Assembly (NCBI RefSeq): GCF_947490415.1
Contig: NZ_CANLGX010000007.1
Span: 61,223 to 125,222, forward strand
From: an uncultured Eudoraea sp.
GTDB taxonomy: Bacteria > Bacteroidota > Bacteroidia > Flavobacteriales > Flavobacteriaceae
DNA length: 64,000 nucleotides
Reading direction: 5' to 3'
Part shown: one piece after another, positions 1 to 9,626 of the stretch
How the letters are laid out: every line of letters starts with the position of its first letter
Numbering within the stretch: the stretch's first letter is position 1
Position numbers and translations under genes: made by a program
Notes under the pieces: model-generated
The model's input: only the letters and a program-made list of their open reading frames with translations
The model's database searches: none
Told to the model about the DNA's origin: nothing

Positions 1-510
1 AATATTTCAGTATTGAAAATATTGGAATGGTGCATTGTCAATAAGTATGAGGTTATGGACATGGGTTTTGGTGCCTTTGACTATAAGGTTAAATGGTGTA
101 ACCAAACCTACGATTTTGAGCATCATTTATTTTATACAAAATCATCAATACTTTCAAGAATGTTGGTATTCTATATCAGCGTGAAAACCAAATTGATCAA
201 TTATTTACTTTCAAAAAAAGTCAATCTTTATTATCATCAACTGAAAACTTTCTTTCTTGGAGGGAAAAAGTCTGACCTAAAAAAATTTAGTAAGGAGCAG
301 GTGGATGCTAATTCATTAGAACTAAATAAATGCAAAATAATTTATCCTATGAAAGATAATTCATTTGCGTTTTTGAGAAGAGCACTTTGCGACTTCTTGT
401 ATACATATCAAGAAAATGTATCTAAAGTTGAGGTCTATGAATTTGAGAGAAACAGGACTTTTTTTTTCAAAGTAGAAAATCAAATACTAAAGATTACATA
501 TGAATCCTAG
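1..510 (+). CDS. C-terminal part of a probable CelD/BcsL-type GNAT acetyltransferase (partial)
   Basis: The frame is open to the left edge of the window, so the gene is cut at its 5' end; the first in-window start-like codon is a TTG at 13. What remains is about 170 residues. The stretch with GFGAFDYKVKW near residues 20-30 resembles the end of the FemAB-like GNAT domain of CelD/BcsL acyltransferases, where a short hydrophobic turn is followed by a D-x-x-K-x-x-W/F element. The rest is basic and rich in aromatic residues, with no signal or membrane segment I can assign. The assignment rests on this one motif and could be wrong; hypothetical protein is the safe fallback. No partner gene is visible, because the next gene lies on the other strand. 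Confidence 0.4.
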   Translation, partial: NISVLKILEWCIVNKYEVMDMGFGAFDYKVKWCNQTYDFEHHLFYTKSSILSRMLVFYISVKTKLINYLLSKKVNLYYHQLKTFFLGGKKSDLKKFSKEQVDANSLELNKCKIIYPMKDNSFAFLRRALCDFLYTYQENVSKVEVYEFERNRTFFFKVENQILKITYES

Positions 511-830
511 CGCGCTGGATACCCATTCCATAATAAAAATGTCCGTTTTATTTGATCTTTAATATTTACAGGGCCATTCTGAAAAAGATTTGACCTCCTC
601 CGGATAAACCGGATAATTCAAAACTAGTAGCCCCTAGTTGGGCTTCTTCCATAATTGGTATCCATAAATACAAGAATTACTTCAAAATGCTACATATTAT
701 ACAATAAGATCAGTGGCAATAACATACCAATTACCAAAAAAGCCTTCGAAAGCAAGTTGGTCTTCTGAATCCCAAATAGGGAATTAAATTTGGTACTGGA
801 AAAAGTAAAAACATTAATAAAATCTAATTC
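511..830. other. Intergenic region, no feature recognised
   Basis: These 320 bases separate the partial acetyltransferase gene from the convergent OmpA-family gene. I see no convincing reading frame, tRNA, strong hairpin followed by a T-run, or repeat. A short ORF starting at 790 lies antisense to the OmpA gene and has no independent support. Confidence 0.5.
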
Positions 831-2084
831 CTATTTATTTAAACTAATTACATTTTCGCTCTCTTCAACCATGGAATATTCGGTTATTCTATTTTGTTTA
901 TGTTCTTCTTTGGTACATCTTACGCCGTCCGTACATCCGTTCGAGATCTGCAATTCCCCATACCCGGTTCCATATATTCGATTACTATCTATTCCTGAGT
1001 CAACGATATGCTTAACGGCACTATCGGCCCTTCTCTGCGATAGCCACTGGTTATAATCTGCCTTGCCCCTTGAATCTGCATGTCCTTTGACTTCTATGAT
1101 AACATCTGGATATTTATTCATAAATGCTACCAATTCATCCAAAATACCTTGATCGGAAACAGTTAAATAAGAAGAATCGAACCTGAAAAATACTTTATTG
1201 AGATTGGAAAGCTCATCCATTTTCTGTTTCTGCAAGTCAATTGCTTCCTGATTGGCCTTATTTTCAGCTGCTAATCTGGCAGCCTCTTCCTTTTCCCTGG
1301 CTAGCCTTTCTGCAAGTGCCGCAGCTGCAGCCTCCGCTTCTAAAGCCGCGTTAATTGAATCTGAAACACGCTTGGCCTCTTCTTCCATGGCATTAATTAA
1401 AGCCAGTTTTTCGAGCCCTTTTTTGGTAAGCTCTTTTTCAATATTAAATTGATAAACAACACCTACAGCGTGTTGTATGTGGTTGGATGCTTCGTTTCCG
1501 AACGACCATTTTCCAGAGGAACTAAAATCCAGCCCCCATCTATCTGAAAACCAGGTTCTGAATCCGATTACAGCATTATAAGTTCCTCTCCCAAGATCAT
1601 TCGCGTACGTATATCCTGCTCCTACGCCCACATAAGGATCAAACCAACCTGTCTGGCCTACTATTTTGTTTAAATCATAGCTAAACCTAGTATCAAAACC
1701 AAAATAGTCCTTATCCTCAGGATTAACAACACCATCTATGATTTTGCCTTTTTTATAATTGTTATAAGATGTAATTGCTTCCAATCCTATTCCGCTCTTA
1801 AAATAACGGCCTATACTTATTCTAGAGGGAAAAGCAACACTATTGTAATAGCCTTTAATTTTGGTAATATTGTTCAATCTATCTCCGGAATCATTCACAA
1901 AATTCCAGCCTAAACCTACCATCCAGGAACTCACCACCATACTGTCCTTAGCAGTTAACTGAAGTTCTTCCTGCTGATCTAGTACAAGTTGTTCTTGTTG
2001 AGTTGATTGAATTTCTTCCTGTGCGTAAAATGCATATGTCCCAAAGAAAAGAACAGCGAGGGCGCTTGTTGTGTAGGATTTCAT
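831..2084 (-). CDS. OmpA-family outer membrane protein
   Basis: A 417-residue protein with a signal peptide (about residues 1-22, ending at YAQ), an N-terminal outer-membrane beta-barrel of roughly 200 residues, an alanine/glutamate-rich coiled-coil linker (about 235-290) and a C-terminal OmpA-like peptidoglycan-binding domain (about 295-405). The last domain shows VFFRFDSSYLT, the GHADSRG core and NRITE, which are hallmarks of OmpA_C. Family knowledge places it in the outer membrane, with the C-terminal domain gripping peptidoglycan. A paired-cysteine insert (NGCTDGVRC) just before NR is common in Bacteroidota members. The gene stands alone, with a TAnnTTTG-type promoter directly upstream. 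Confidence 0.9.
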   Translation of the reverse strand: MKSYTTSALAVLFFGTYAFYAQEEIQSTQQEQLVLDQQEELQLTAKDSMVVSSWMVGLGWNFVNDSGDRLNNITKIKGYYNSVAFPSRISIGRYFKSGIGLEAITSYNNYKKGKIIDGVVNPEDKDYFGFDTRFSYDLNKIVGQTGWFDPYVGVGAGYTYANDLGRGTYNAVIGFRTWFSDRWGLDFSSSGKWSFGNEASNHIQHAVGVVYQFNIEKELTKKGLEKLALINAMEEEAKRVSDSINAALEAEAAAAALAERLAREKEEAARLAAENKANQEAIDLQKQKMDELSNLNKVFFRFDSSYLTVSDQGILDELVAFMNKYPDVIIEVKGHADSRGKADYNQWLSQRRADSAVKHIVDSGIDSNRIYGTGYGELQISNGCTDGVRCTKEEHKQNRITEYSMVEESENVISLNK

Positions 2085-2112
2085 AATGTAATGATTTAGG
2101 AGTATTACATTA

Positions 2113-2147
2113 CAAAATTACTATCCATTAAATACGATTCCTACAAA
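2113..2147 (-). promoter_or_regulatory. Candidate Bacteroidota-type promoter of the OmpA-family gene
   Basis: Read on the minus strand, TTTG (2147-2144) is followed after 23 bases by TAATTTTG (2120-2113), matching the TTG/TTTG and TAnnTTTG elements of the main sigma factor of this phylum. The -7 element lies about 28 bases before the ATG at 2084. Confidence 0.5.
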
Positions 2148-2203
2148 GCAAGTTGATGTGCAATTAAATTCGATATGAAACCTAAAAATGCTATTAATAA
2201 TTA

Positions 2204-2662
2204 CTAGTTATTACTGAGCATAATTTCCTTCTCGGTAAGTGGCATTTTATATAGATAAAAGGGCATTAATACAGCCGTAGAAGAACCTTTCTTTTGATTA
2301 GACTCTGGTTTTCTCGCAAAGATCATTTTATCGTCCTTGTCCTCCATCCTAGCTAATATAGGAGTATTCATATCAGTTGTTTTTCCGTTACAATAGATCA
2401 CAACCATTTCAGTATTAAAATCAATTTCAGGAATTTGAAGTCCTGGCTTTCGAGTCATATTTACTTTGGTAAAGAATCTTTTTAATGCCTTGTTATCCCG
2501 TATGACTAATAATTGTTCAGATTCCGCTCCTCCGTAATTATCACTCAATATTAGTGTTAAAGGATTATTGCCCAACTCCTGATAATTTATGTCTTTAACC
2601 TTATCCTTTTGACTGCCACAAGTTCCCGCCAACATTAATAGTCCCAAAATAAGAATTCTCAT
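2204..2662 (-). CDS. Small exported protein, PrcB-like, unknown function
   Basis: A 152-residue protein starting with a short hydrophobic leader that ends in LAGTCGSQK. This resembles a lipoprotein signal, but with an unusual T just before the cysteine. The middle (about 45-110) follows the pattern of PrcB-like domains: a request such as LLVIRDNKALKRFF, then IDFNTEMVVIYCNGK, then an alternating strand region. Family members are periplasmic or cell-surface proteins of poorly defined role. It lies 11 bases upstream of bshA on the same strand, so the two are probably co-transcribed, although no link to thiol metabolism is evident from the sequence. Confidence 0.55.
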   Translation of the reverse strand: MRILILGLLMLAGTCGSQKDKVKDINYQELGNNPLTLILSDNYGGAESEQLLVIRDNKALKRFFTKVNMTRKPGLQIPEIDFNTEMVVIYCNGKTTDMNTPILARMEDKDDKMIFARKPESNQKKGSSTAVLMPFYLYKMPLTEKEIMLSNN

Positions 2663-2673
2663 GAGAAATTACT

Positions 2674-3816
2674 TTAATAGGTATTGTTATAGTGAGCCTT
2701 ATAGGCTTTTTCATAGAGTGCCTCGTACAAGGGTAGTACATTCTTTATATCAAAATTCAGGGCCACCTGATAGGCATTCTCCTTAAACTCTGCAAGAACA
2801 GTATCATCACTAAGGATTTTTAGTGCATTTTTAACCATATCATCCACGTCGCCTACATCGCTCAAATAACCGGTCACCCCATGTATGTTAACTTCCGGAA
2901 TCCCCCCTGTATTACTCGATATTACAGGAGTCCTGTTTACCATTGCTTCCAGAGCAGCTAAACCAAAACTTTCTGATTTAGAAGGCAATAGAAATAAATC
3001 AGAAAAACAAAGTATTCTATCAATCTCATTACTATTACCTAAAAACACCACTTTATCTGCAATACCCAATTGCTCACATAAAAACTCAGCGTGCTCCTTT
3101 TCCGGGCCCTCACCAACCATTATCAATTTAGCCGCTAATTGCTTTTGAATGCCATTAAAAACATGAATAACATCAGGAATATGCTTTACTTTTCTAAAGT
3201 TACTAATATGGGTAATTATCTTTTCATTTTCATTTGCCATTAGTGATCGCTGACAGTCCGTGAAATCCAAACTGTATTTTGTTTTATCAATAAAATTGGG
3301 GATCACCTCAATTTCTTTTTTAATATCGAAAAAATCTATAGTTTTCTGCTTTAAATCTTCTGATACTGAGGTTACTACATCGCTTTTATTAATGCTAAAG
3401 TTCACTGCTGGTTTATAAAAAGGATGGTTACCCACCAGGGTGATATCTGTACCATGCAAGGTTGTAATCATGGGTATATAAATACCGTCTTCTTCAAGTA
3501 TTTTCTTCGCCATATAACCAGCATAGGCATGCGGTATTGCGTAGTGGACATGAAGTAATTCTATGCCATAAAGCTTAATTGTATCAACGAGTTTACTCGA
3601 AAGCGCCAATTCATATGGCTGGTAATGAAAAAGAGCATATTCCGGTACGTGTACCTCATGAAAATGAATTTTATTACTCAATAATTCTAGTCGAACCGGT
3701 TGTCTGTATGTGACAAAATGTATTTCGTGCCCTCTATTGGCCAAAGCAATCCCTAATTCCGTGGCAACAACGCCACTTCCTCCAAAAGTTGGGTAACAAA
3801 CTATAGCTATTTTCAT
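2674..3816 (-). CDS. bshA: N-acetyl-alpha-D-glucosaminyl L-malate synthase BshA
   Basis: A 380-residue GT4-family glycosyltransferase that transfers GlcNAc from UDP-GlcNAc to L-malate, the first step of bacillithiol synthesis in the cytoplasm. The N-terminus carries the typical CYPTFGGSGVVATELG loop, then LLHVHYAIPHAYAGYMA and TLHGTDIT. The C-terminal Rossmann half has the nucleotide-sugar motif E-S-F-G-L-A-A-L-E near residues 283-291. Length fits the family. Neither bshB nor bshC is in the window, as is usual for dispersed Bacteroidota bsh genes. The start is the first ATG, and no membrane segment is present. Confidence 0.93.
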   Translation of the reverse strand: MKIAIVCYPTFGGSGVVATELGIALANRGHEIHFVTYRQPVRLELLSNKIHFHEVHVPEYALFHYQPYELALSSKLVDTIKLYGIELLHVHYAIPHAYAGYMAKKILEEDGIYIPMITTLHGTDITLVGNHPFYKPAVNFSINKSDVVTSVSEDLKQKTIDFFDIKKEIEVIPNFIDKTKYSLDFTDCQRSLMANENEKIITHISNFRKVKHIPDVIHVFNGIQKQLAAKLIMVGEGPEKEHAEFLCEQLGIADKVVFLGNSNEIDRILCFSDLFLLPSKSESFGLAALEAMVNRTPVISSNTGGIPEVNIHGVTGYLSDVGDVDDMVKNALKILSDDTVLAEFKENAYQVALNFDIKNVLPLYEALYEKAYKAHYNNTY

Positions 3817-3903
3817 TTAACAGGCTTTTTTTAAATTGCTGTATATTAGTCTCTTATATGGATTGAGAAAAGATAAAACCTTCCTTATTTACAAATCTAA
3901 TAT

Positions 3904-6843
3904 TTAATTTCCTGCCTCATTGATAAGAGAATCATAAATTGCCTTTTGAATCCTTGTCCTCAGCTCTGATTTCACCAAAAGTCTGTTTGTAGCCGACGGA
4001 TAGGTCCTATTGGATAGAAAAACATATACTATCTCCTCGTCCGGATCTGCCCAGGTAAAAGTTCCGGTAAATCCACTATGCCCAAAACTCTTTCTGGACA
4101 CGCAACCACAGGTTGGTCCTTTCTCTTCGAGCTGCGGCTTATCAAATCCTACTCCACGCCGTACATTCTTATCGCAGAAATAACACTTATTGAATTTTTC
4201 TATGGTCCGAGCGTCTAAAAACCGCTCACCTCCGTAATACCCCCCCTGTATGTACATCTGCATAATTTTTGCCACATCGTTTGCATTACTGAACAATCCG
4301 GCGTGCCCTCCTACCCCACCTTGCATTGCTGCTCCCATATCATGGACATACCCCTGAACGAGTTGGTATCTGTAATAATTATCTACCTCAGAAGGAACTA
4401 TCATATTGATTGGGAATTTTTTTAACGGATTATAAGCGGTGTGGTTGGCTCCCAGAGGCTTGTAAAGGAATTTATCCATTAAATTATCTAAACCGGCATT
4501 ATAGGTTTCCTCAATATATTTTTTAAATACGTAATAGGGAACATCACTGTAACGATATCTATTTGATTTGAGTCCTTGTCTCCCAATTCGACTATAAATT
4601 GAATCTTTATAGGAGTCTTTCAGATACATCCTGTCCGTAACCTTAATGGAGAAGCCATCTGAAGGGTTACTTCGATAAAATTCCGGAGAAGGTCTTCTTC
4701 TCGCATTTAAAGTTTCCAGGTAGAATGCAATCCAGGATGGTAACCTACCATAATGACTTAAAGCTTTTAGCACCGTTACATCTTTAAGCTCTGTATCTGC
4801 ATATTCCGGTATTAAATCCTGAAAAGTATCATTCAAGGCTATTTTGCCATCCTCTTCCATTTTCATAACCGCTGGCAGCGTAGAGAGTATTTTAGTAAGC
4901 GAGGCAAGGTCGTAAAGGTTATTAGTGGTTAATTGATCTTTAGATTCATAAGTTGGTTTACCAAAAGCTTTATTATAAATTACTTTACCTCTTCTGGCAA
5001 TCAGGACCTGAGCTCCAGGGAACATTAAGGAATCCAAGCCATTTTGAACCAACTGATCAACCTTAGCAAGTTTTAATGAACTCATTCCTACCCTTTCAGG
5101 TTTACTGTATCCTAAACGCAATAAAGACTTTGTTTTAACCGAGGTATTCACAGGAAACTCCGGATTTGCAGTAACGGGTAATATACCTTTCGCAGGAATA
5201 GCCCCAAAAAGCACTTCTGCCGCTTTCTGCTGAGCAAGTTCACTGTTCTGATAGGCAACAAGTATCCCGTCTATATCATTAAAAGCTGTAATATCTAATA
5301 GTGCGTATGGCTTGGCAAATACACTTAGCAAAACATTGGAAGTCCTCTGTCTGGAAATTTCCTGAAGCCAAAAAAGTTCCTTCTGAGAAAACTTATAAGG
5401 TTTCCAGGGACTTTCATTACTCTTATGAAATCCAATGATGATCAGATTAAAATCAAAAAGTTTCTTTTTTAGGGTTGCAATATCACTACCGTTTACCTGT
5501 GTTACTTCAGCGTACTTATTTAATGCTTCCAAAAATGGTGTATTTACACCATCGCCAAATTTTACATAGGCAATTTTCTTATTTTCAAGTTTTTTGATAC
5601 CAACAAGGTTTAGTTTATCGCTAATAACCGTAATTGCACTCTCTATGGCTTCTTCATAGATTACATCATTTTCGGGGCTATTCAAGTCCTCAATGAGGTT
5701 ATTTGTATCTATTGGACGATATTCATTTAAGCCTGCTTTGTATTTGGCCATTAATATTTTTTTGACGGAATATGCCAGGCGCTGCTCCGATATTAAGCCA
5801 TTCTGATATGCCTTTAAAAAGGTATCCTTACTTTTTATAAAATCCTTAGGCATTAGCAAAATATCATTGCCTGATAAAAATGCTTCCAACTCTGTAATCC
5901 CGTTGCTTGCGAAGTCCGAAACCCCCTTCATATTCAACGCATCTGTAAATACCAGTCCTTCAAATTTCAATTCCCTTTTAAGCAAATTGGTAATTATATT
6001 TTTGGATAAAGATGAAGGCCGTTTATTTTCAGGCTCTAATTCCGGTACATTTAAATGAGCAACCATAACGCTGCTAAGTCCCGCTTCTATGAGTTTTTTA
6101 TAAGGATATAATTCAATACTGTCTAAACGCTGCCTTGTGAAATCTAAAGTAGGCAAGGATTTATGTGAATCTACAAAAGTATCCCCATGACCGGGAAAAT
6201 GTTTCCCGCTTGAAAGTACCCCGGCACTTTCCATGCCTTTCATAAACGCAATACCCTTTATCGCAACATTCTCACGATCTTCACCAAAAGATCGATTCCC
6301 AATTATTGGGTTTCTCGGATCTATATTTATGTCGATATCAGGTGCAAAATTTATATGAACCCCAAGTCGGTTTGCGTGCTTACCGATTTGATATCCCACT
6401 CTTGAAACAATTGAAGTATCTGCTATTGCACCCAGGGTCATGTTCCATGGAAATGAGTAGGTTGAATCGAGTCTCATTGCCAGGCCCCATTCGGCATCCA
6501 TTCCTATAAGAAGAGGAATTTTTGATAAGGACTGGTATTCATTTGTCAGTTTAGCCTGGCGCATGGGGCCTCCTTTTGAGAAAATCAACCCTCCTATTTT
6601 GTGATCCTTTATGAATCCCTTAATTTTTTGGGTTGCTGCTTTATCTTCCCCGGAAGATGCCATTACCATAAACAATTGCCCAATCTTTTCTTCCAGGGAC
6701 ATAGCGCTATACTTATCATTGACCCACCCCATCTGGGACAAAGTATCAGCTGTCACCAAAGGTGAATATTGACCTCGGGCAACCAGTAATAAAGTAAAAA
6801 AAAGAAAAGAAAGTAGGTATTTCCCCATAAATAATATATTCAA
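3904..6843 (-). CDS. GH3 (NagZ-like) glycosidase fused to a beta-lactamase-type serine hydrolase
   Basis: A 979-residue exported protein. After a leader (1-24), a GH3 N-terminal domain spans about 30-375 with the NagZ-type KHFPGHGDT (K214-T222), a downstream DSH (D225-H227) and the probable nucleophile D301 in VFTDALNMKG. A middle alpha/beta region (about 395-565) resembles a GH3 C-terminal domain. The C-terminal half (about 585-975) is a penicillin-binding/beta-lactamase fold with S648-L-T-K651, YSD in place of the usual YxN, and HSGFTGT. The fusion recurs in Bacteroidota; the likely substrates are peptidoglycan fragments (N-acetylglucosaminidase plus peptidase or esterase), which is inference. 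It is monocistronic or loosely linked to the gene upstream. Confidence 0.88.
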   Translation of the reverse strand: MNILFMGKYLLSFLFFTLLLVARGQYSPLVTADTLSQMGWVNDKYSAMSLEEKIGQLFMVMASSGEDKAATQKIKGFIKDHKIGGLIFSKGGPMRQAKLTNEYQSLSKIPLLIGMDAEWGLAMRLDSTYSFPWNMTLGAIADTSIVSRVGYQIGKHANRLGVHINFAPDIDINIDPRNPIIGNRSFGEDRENVAIKGIAFMKGMESAGVLSSGKHFPGHGDTFVDSHKSLPTLDFTRQRLDSIELYPYKKLIEAGLSSVMVAHLNVPELEPENKRPSSLSKNIITNLLKRELKFEGLVFTDALNMKGVSDFASNGITELEAFLSGNDILLMPKDFIKSKDTFLKAYQNGLISEQRLAYSVKKILMAKYKAGLNEYRPIDTNNLIEDLNSPENDVIYEEAIESAITVISDKLNLVGIKKLENKKIAYVKFGDGVNTPFLEALNKYAEVTQVNGSDIATLKKKLFDFNLIIIGFHKSNESPWKPYKFSQKELFWLQEISRQRTSNVLLSVFAKPYALLDITAFNDIDGILVAYQNSELAQQKAAEVLFGAIPAKGILPVTANPEFPVNTSVKTKSLLRLGYSKPERVGMSSLKLAKVDQLVQNGLDSLMFPGAQVLIARRGKVIYNKAFGKPTYESKDQLTTNNLYDLASLTKILSTLPAVMKMEEDGKIALNDTFQDLIPEYADTELKDVTVLKALSHYGRLPSWIAFYLETLNARRRPSPEFYRSNPSDGFSIKVTDRMYLKDSYKDSIYSRIGRQGLKSNRYRYSDVPYYVFKKYIEETYNAGLDNLMDKFLYKPLGANHTAYNPLKKFPINMIVPSEVDNYYRYQLVQGYVHDMGAAMQGGVGGHAGLFSNANDVAKIMQMYIQGGYYGGERFLDARTIEKFNKCYFCDKNVRRGVGFDKPQLEEKGPTCGCVSRKSFGHSGFTGTFTWADPDEEIVYVFLSNRTYPSATNRLLVKSELRTRIQKAIYDSLINEAGN

Positions 6844-6948
6844 GGTACTAACTTAAAACAAAATTAAATATTGTTTTTTTGTTCATTAATACAGCCGCAG
6901 TGGGATATTAGAGTGCCAAAAGGGTCTAATGGGGCTATAAACACAATT

Positions 6949-7431
6949 TTATAAAAATCGGCTATGCCAACTATCAGACGCCGGCACTTCCCAATGATTT
7001 ATATATTCATGTTTATTGGTAACTAAATTATTAAAAACTATGGTGTTCTTAGAAACTGCCTTATCCTTTGCCATTTTCTTAAAGTCTCCTAAAGGCTTAT
7101 ATGCAATATGCATGCCTTGTTTGTAGGAAACGTTCATTTTATCCAATAAATCTACATCATATTTTTTTTCGAGCTCCTGGATAAAATGTACGGATGCATC
7201 AATAGAACAACCAGAAGCAGAGGCAAAATTCTGATCCAAAGCAATTATAATAAAGCGCTTATATTTAATTTCATACCCTGCCTTAAGGTCGCTTCCATGG
7301 GCGGTCCATTCCGATATAAATCTGTCAAGGGCAGTAGTTATTTCACCAAGTTCTTCTTCCGAAAAACTTCTGTTAGCCTGGTAAATCCAAACTCTTGCCG
7401 TATCGCTTAATGATTCAAAATTTACCAGCAT
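6949..7431 (-). CDS. Conserved hypothetical protein (often labelled ABC transporter ATPase)
   Basis: A 160-residue cytoplasmic protein. Flavobacterial homologues are commonly called ABC transporter ATPase, but no Walker A, signature or Walker B motif can be seen, so that label is not supported. The visible pattern is VWIYQANRSFSEEE, EWTAHGSDLKA, FIIIALDQ and SGCSIDASVHFIQELEKKY. The central cysteine followed by SIDASVHF suggests a conserved functional pocket. It sits 57 bases downstream of the Fe-S reductase pair on the same strand and may be part of that transcript. Function unknown. Confidence 0.75.
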   Translation of the reverse strand: MLVNFESLSDTARVWIYQANRSFSEEELGEITTALDRFISEWTAHGSDLKAGYEIKYKRFIIIALDQNFASASGCSIDASVHFIQELEKKYDVDLLDKMNVSYKQGMHIAYKPLGDFKKMAKDKAVSKNTIVFNNLVTNKHEYINHWEVPASDSWHSRFL

Positions 7432-7488
7432 TTTTTCTTTTTCATGTTAATAGCAATTATGTATATTTTAGACAGTCCTTCAAACTGA

Positions 7489-8280
7489 TCACAGATCCTC
7501 CGCATTAGCTATCAACTCGGCGATATCCATTACCTTTACCGAAGCTTCTTTATCCTTGCTTTTTACGCCATCAGTCATCATTGTATTGCAAAACGGACAG
7601 GCCGCGGCAATAATTTCCGGCTGAGTTTGCATAGCCTCCTCCGTACGTTCAATGTTCACTTCCTTATCCCCTTTCTCGGACTCTTTAAACATTTGCGCAC
7701 CTCCTGCCCCACAACATAAGCCTTTTTTTCGGCAATTTTTCATTTCCACGAGTTGGGCATCAAGTTTTTTTATGATATTTCTTGGTGCTTCATATATGTT
7801 GTTAGCCCTTCCGAGGTAGCACGGGTCATGAAATGTAATACGTTTACCTTTATAGCTGCCGCCTTCCAGGGTAATTCTTCCTTCTTCCAATAACGCATTC
7901 ATGAACTGGGTATGGTGCATAACCTGATAATTTCCTCCCAGTCCCGGATATTCATTTTTAATGGTGTTAAAACAGTGCGGGCATGCGGTTACAATACTTT
8001 TTATCCCGTAGCCATTCATTACTTCAATATTGGTTACGGCCTGCATTTGGAATAAAAACTCATTTCCCGCCCGTTTTGCAGGATCCCCGGAACAGCTTTC
8101 TTCGGTTCCAAGAACGGCAAAACTCACATCAGCCTTCTGAAGTATTTTCACAAAAGCCTTGGTGATTCTTTTGGCCCGGTCATCAAAACTACCTGCGCAA
8201 CCCACCCAAAATAAAACTTCCGGCTGCTTACCTGCAGCAAAAAGCTCTGCCATAGTCGGTACTTTCAACTCCTCATTCAT
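7489..8280 (-). CDS. Cysteine-rich (CCG-domain) Fe-S oxidoreductase subunit
   Basis: A 263-residue soluble protein with two CCG-type cysteine-rich domains, as in HdrB/HdrD, GlpC and LutA. Visible elements are CAGSFDDRAKR, CSGDPAKRAGNE, CPHCFNTIKNEY, HDPCYLGRANN, CCGAGGAQMF and CPFCNTMM. Such domains bind an Fe-S centre that works in two-electron transfer to disulfides or quinone-linked partners. It follows the membrane Fe-S protein gene by 20 bases, and the two probably form one complex at the inner face of the cytoplasmic membrane. The physiological electron donor and acceptor cannot be told from the sequence. Confidence 0.88.
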   Translation of the reverse strand: MNEELKVPTMAELFAAGKQPEVLFWVGCAGSFDDRAKRITKAFVKILQKADVSFAVLGTEESCSGDPAKRAGNEFLFQMQAVTNIEVMNGYGIKSIVTACPHCFNTIKNEYPGLGGNYQVMHHTQFMNALLEEGRITLEGGSYKGKRITFHDPCYLGRANNIYEAPRNIIKKLDAQLVEMKNCRKKGLCCGAGGAQMFKESEKGDKEVNIERTEEAMQTQPEIIAAACPFCNTMMTDGVKSKDKEASVKVMDIAELIANAEDL

Positions 8281-8300
8281 GATCTTGTTTATTATGCTTT

Positions 8301-9626
8301 TTAAGATTCATCGACCCAATTAAGCCTATCCATTTGATTAAATGGCCAGGGTGCTCCATTATTTTCAATATTTCCCATCATAATATTGAGTTCACTTGGC
8401 GCAGCCGATTGTTCCATAACCATATACTGACGCATACTAATGATTATAGATAATGGGTCTATGCTTACCGGACAAGCTTCCACGCATGCGTTGCAGGAAG
8501 TACAGGCCCATAATTCTTCAGGTGAAATGAAGTCGCCCAATAACTGGCGCCCATCCTCAATGAATTTCCCTTTATTGGCATCCATATTACTTCCAACCTC
8601 CTCTAACCTATCACGCGTATCCATCATTATTTTTCTTGGTGATAGTTTCTTACCCGTAAGGTTTGCTGGACACTCACTGGTACATCGTCCGCATTCTGTG
8701 CATGTATAGGCATTCAACAACTGTACCTTACTGAGATCCATTACATCAGAAGCTCCAAATTTATCCGGGGGAGGTGCATCTTCCGCTGGCGCTGCAAAGG
8801 GATCCGCATTAGGATCCATCATCAATTTCACTTCTTTGGTTACTGCTTCAAGATTATCAAATTGACCCGGAGCGGTAAGTTTTCCATAATAGGTGTTTGG
8901 AAAGGCAAGTAAAATGTGTAGATGTTTAGAATAATACAAATAATTCAGAAAGGCCAATATTCCAACGATATGCATCCACCAGGCGGTGCGTTCTATCAGC
9001 ATTACGCTATTTACAGACATTCCATCGAAAATAGAGGTGATGAATTGACTTACAGGAAAAAGACCTGCTTTTGTATAATGAGGTGTATCCATGAGCTGAA
9101 GTTGATAATCCGCCGCATTCATGGTTAGGAATAAAGCCATTAAAACCAATTCTATATACAAAATAAGGTTTGCATCCATTTTTGGCCATCCTTTCATTTC
9201 AGGCTTAATAAAGCGTTTTATCCGAATAAAATTTCTTCGCAACCAAAAGATAACCACAGCCAGTATTACCAAAAGAGCAAGTACTTCAAAGGAAGCTATA
9301 AGGATGTTGTAAATTTTACCGAGCGGTGCAAAAACTCTATGGGTTCCAAAAATCCCGTCAATAATAATCTCCAGAACTTCAATATTTATAATTATAAATC
9401 CGAGATAAACTATTACATGCAATAAACCTGCTATGGGCCTTACCACCATTTTGGATTGCCCTAATGCAATACGGGCCATATTCTTAAAGCGCTCTGGCTT
9501 TTCATCTGCAGGCATTTCACCTCTTCCAAGGTTGATATTCCTGATAAGCTTCTTCACGTTCTTGGAAAAATAACCAATACCGGTAATTAAAATAATAAGG
9601 AAAATTATATTTGGTAGATACTGCAT
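8301..9626 (-). CDS. Membrane-bound 4Fe-4S dicluster protein (HdrE/HdrC-like fusion)
   Basis: A 441-residue protein. The N-terminal half has about five hydrophobic segments (near 4-20, 63-82, 105-130, 152-170 and 212-232), consistent with a NarI/HdrE-like haem b domain. The C-terminal part has two ferredoxin-type clusters: C309-x2-C312-x2-C315-x3-C319 and C375-x2-C378-x2-C381-x3-C385. It most likely passes electrons between the membrane quinone pool and the CCG-domain subunit encoded next. The start codon directly abuts the stop of the MlaD-like gene, indicating one transcript. A proline/alanine-rich linker (about 272-288) joins the two halves. Confidence 0.88.
   Translation of the reverse strand: MQYLPNIIFLIILITGIGYFSKNVKKLIRNINLGRGEMPADEKPERFKNMARIALGQSKMVVRPIAGLLHVIVYLGFIIINIEVLEIIIDGIFGTHRVFAPLGKIYNILIASFEVLALLVILAVVIFWLRRNFIRIKRFIKPEMKGWPKMDANLILYIELVLMALFLTMNAADYQLQLMDTPHYTKAGLFPVSQFITSIFDGMSVNSVMLIERTAWWMHIVGILAFLNYLYYSKHLHILLAFPNTYYGKLTAPGQFDNLEAVTKEVKLMMDPNADPFAAPAEDAPPPDKFGASDVMDLSKVQLLNAYTCTECGRCTSECPANLTGKKLSPRKIMMDTRDRLEEVGSNMDANKGKFIEDGRQLLGDFISPEELWACTSCNACVEACPVSIDPLSIIISMRQYMVMEQSAAPSELNIMMGNIENNGAPWPFNQMDRLNWVDES

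Noticed and set aside
790..1056. Plus-strand ORF opposite the OmpA-family gene
   Set aside because: It is fully antisense to the conserved C-terminal OmpA domain, with no own motif or promoter; a shadow frame.
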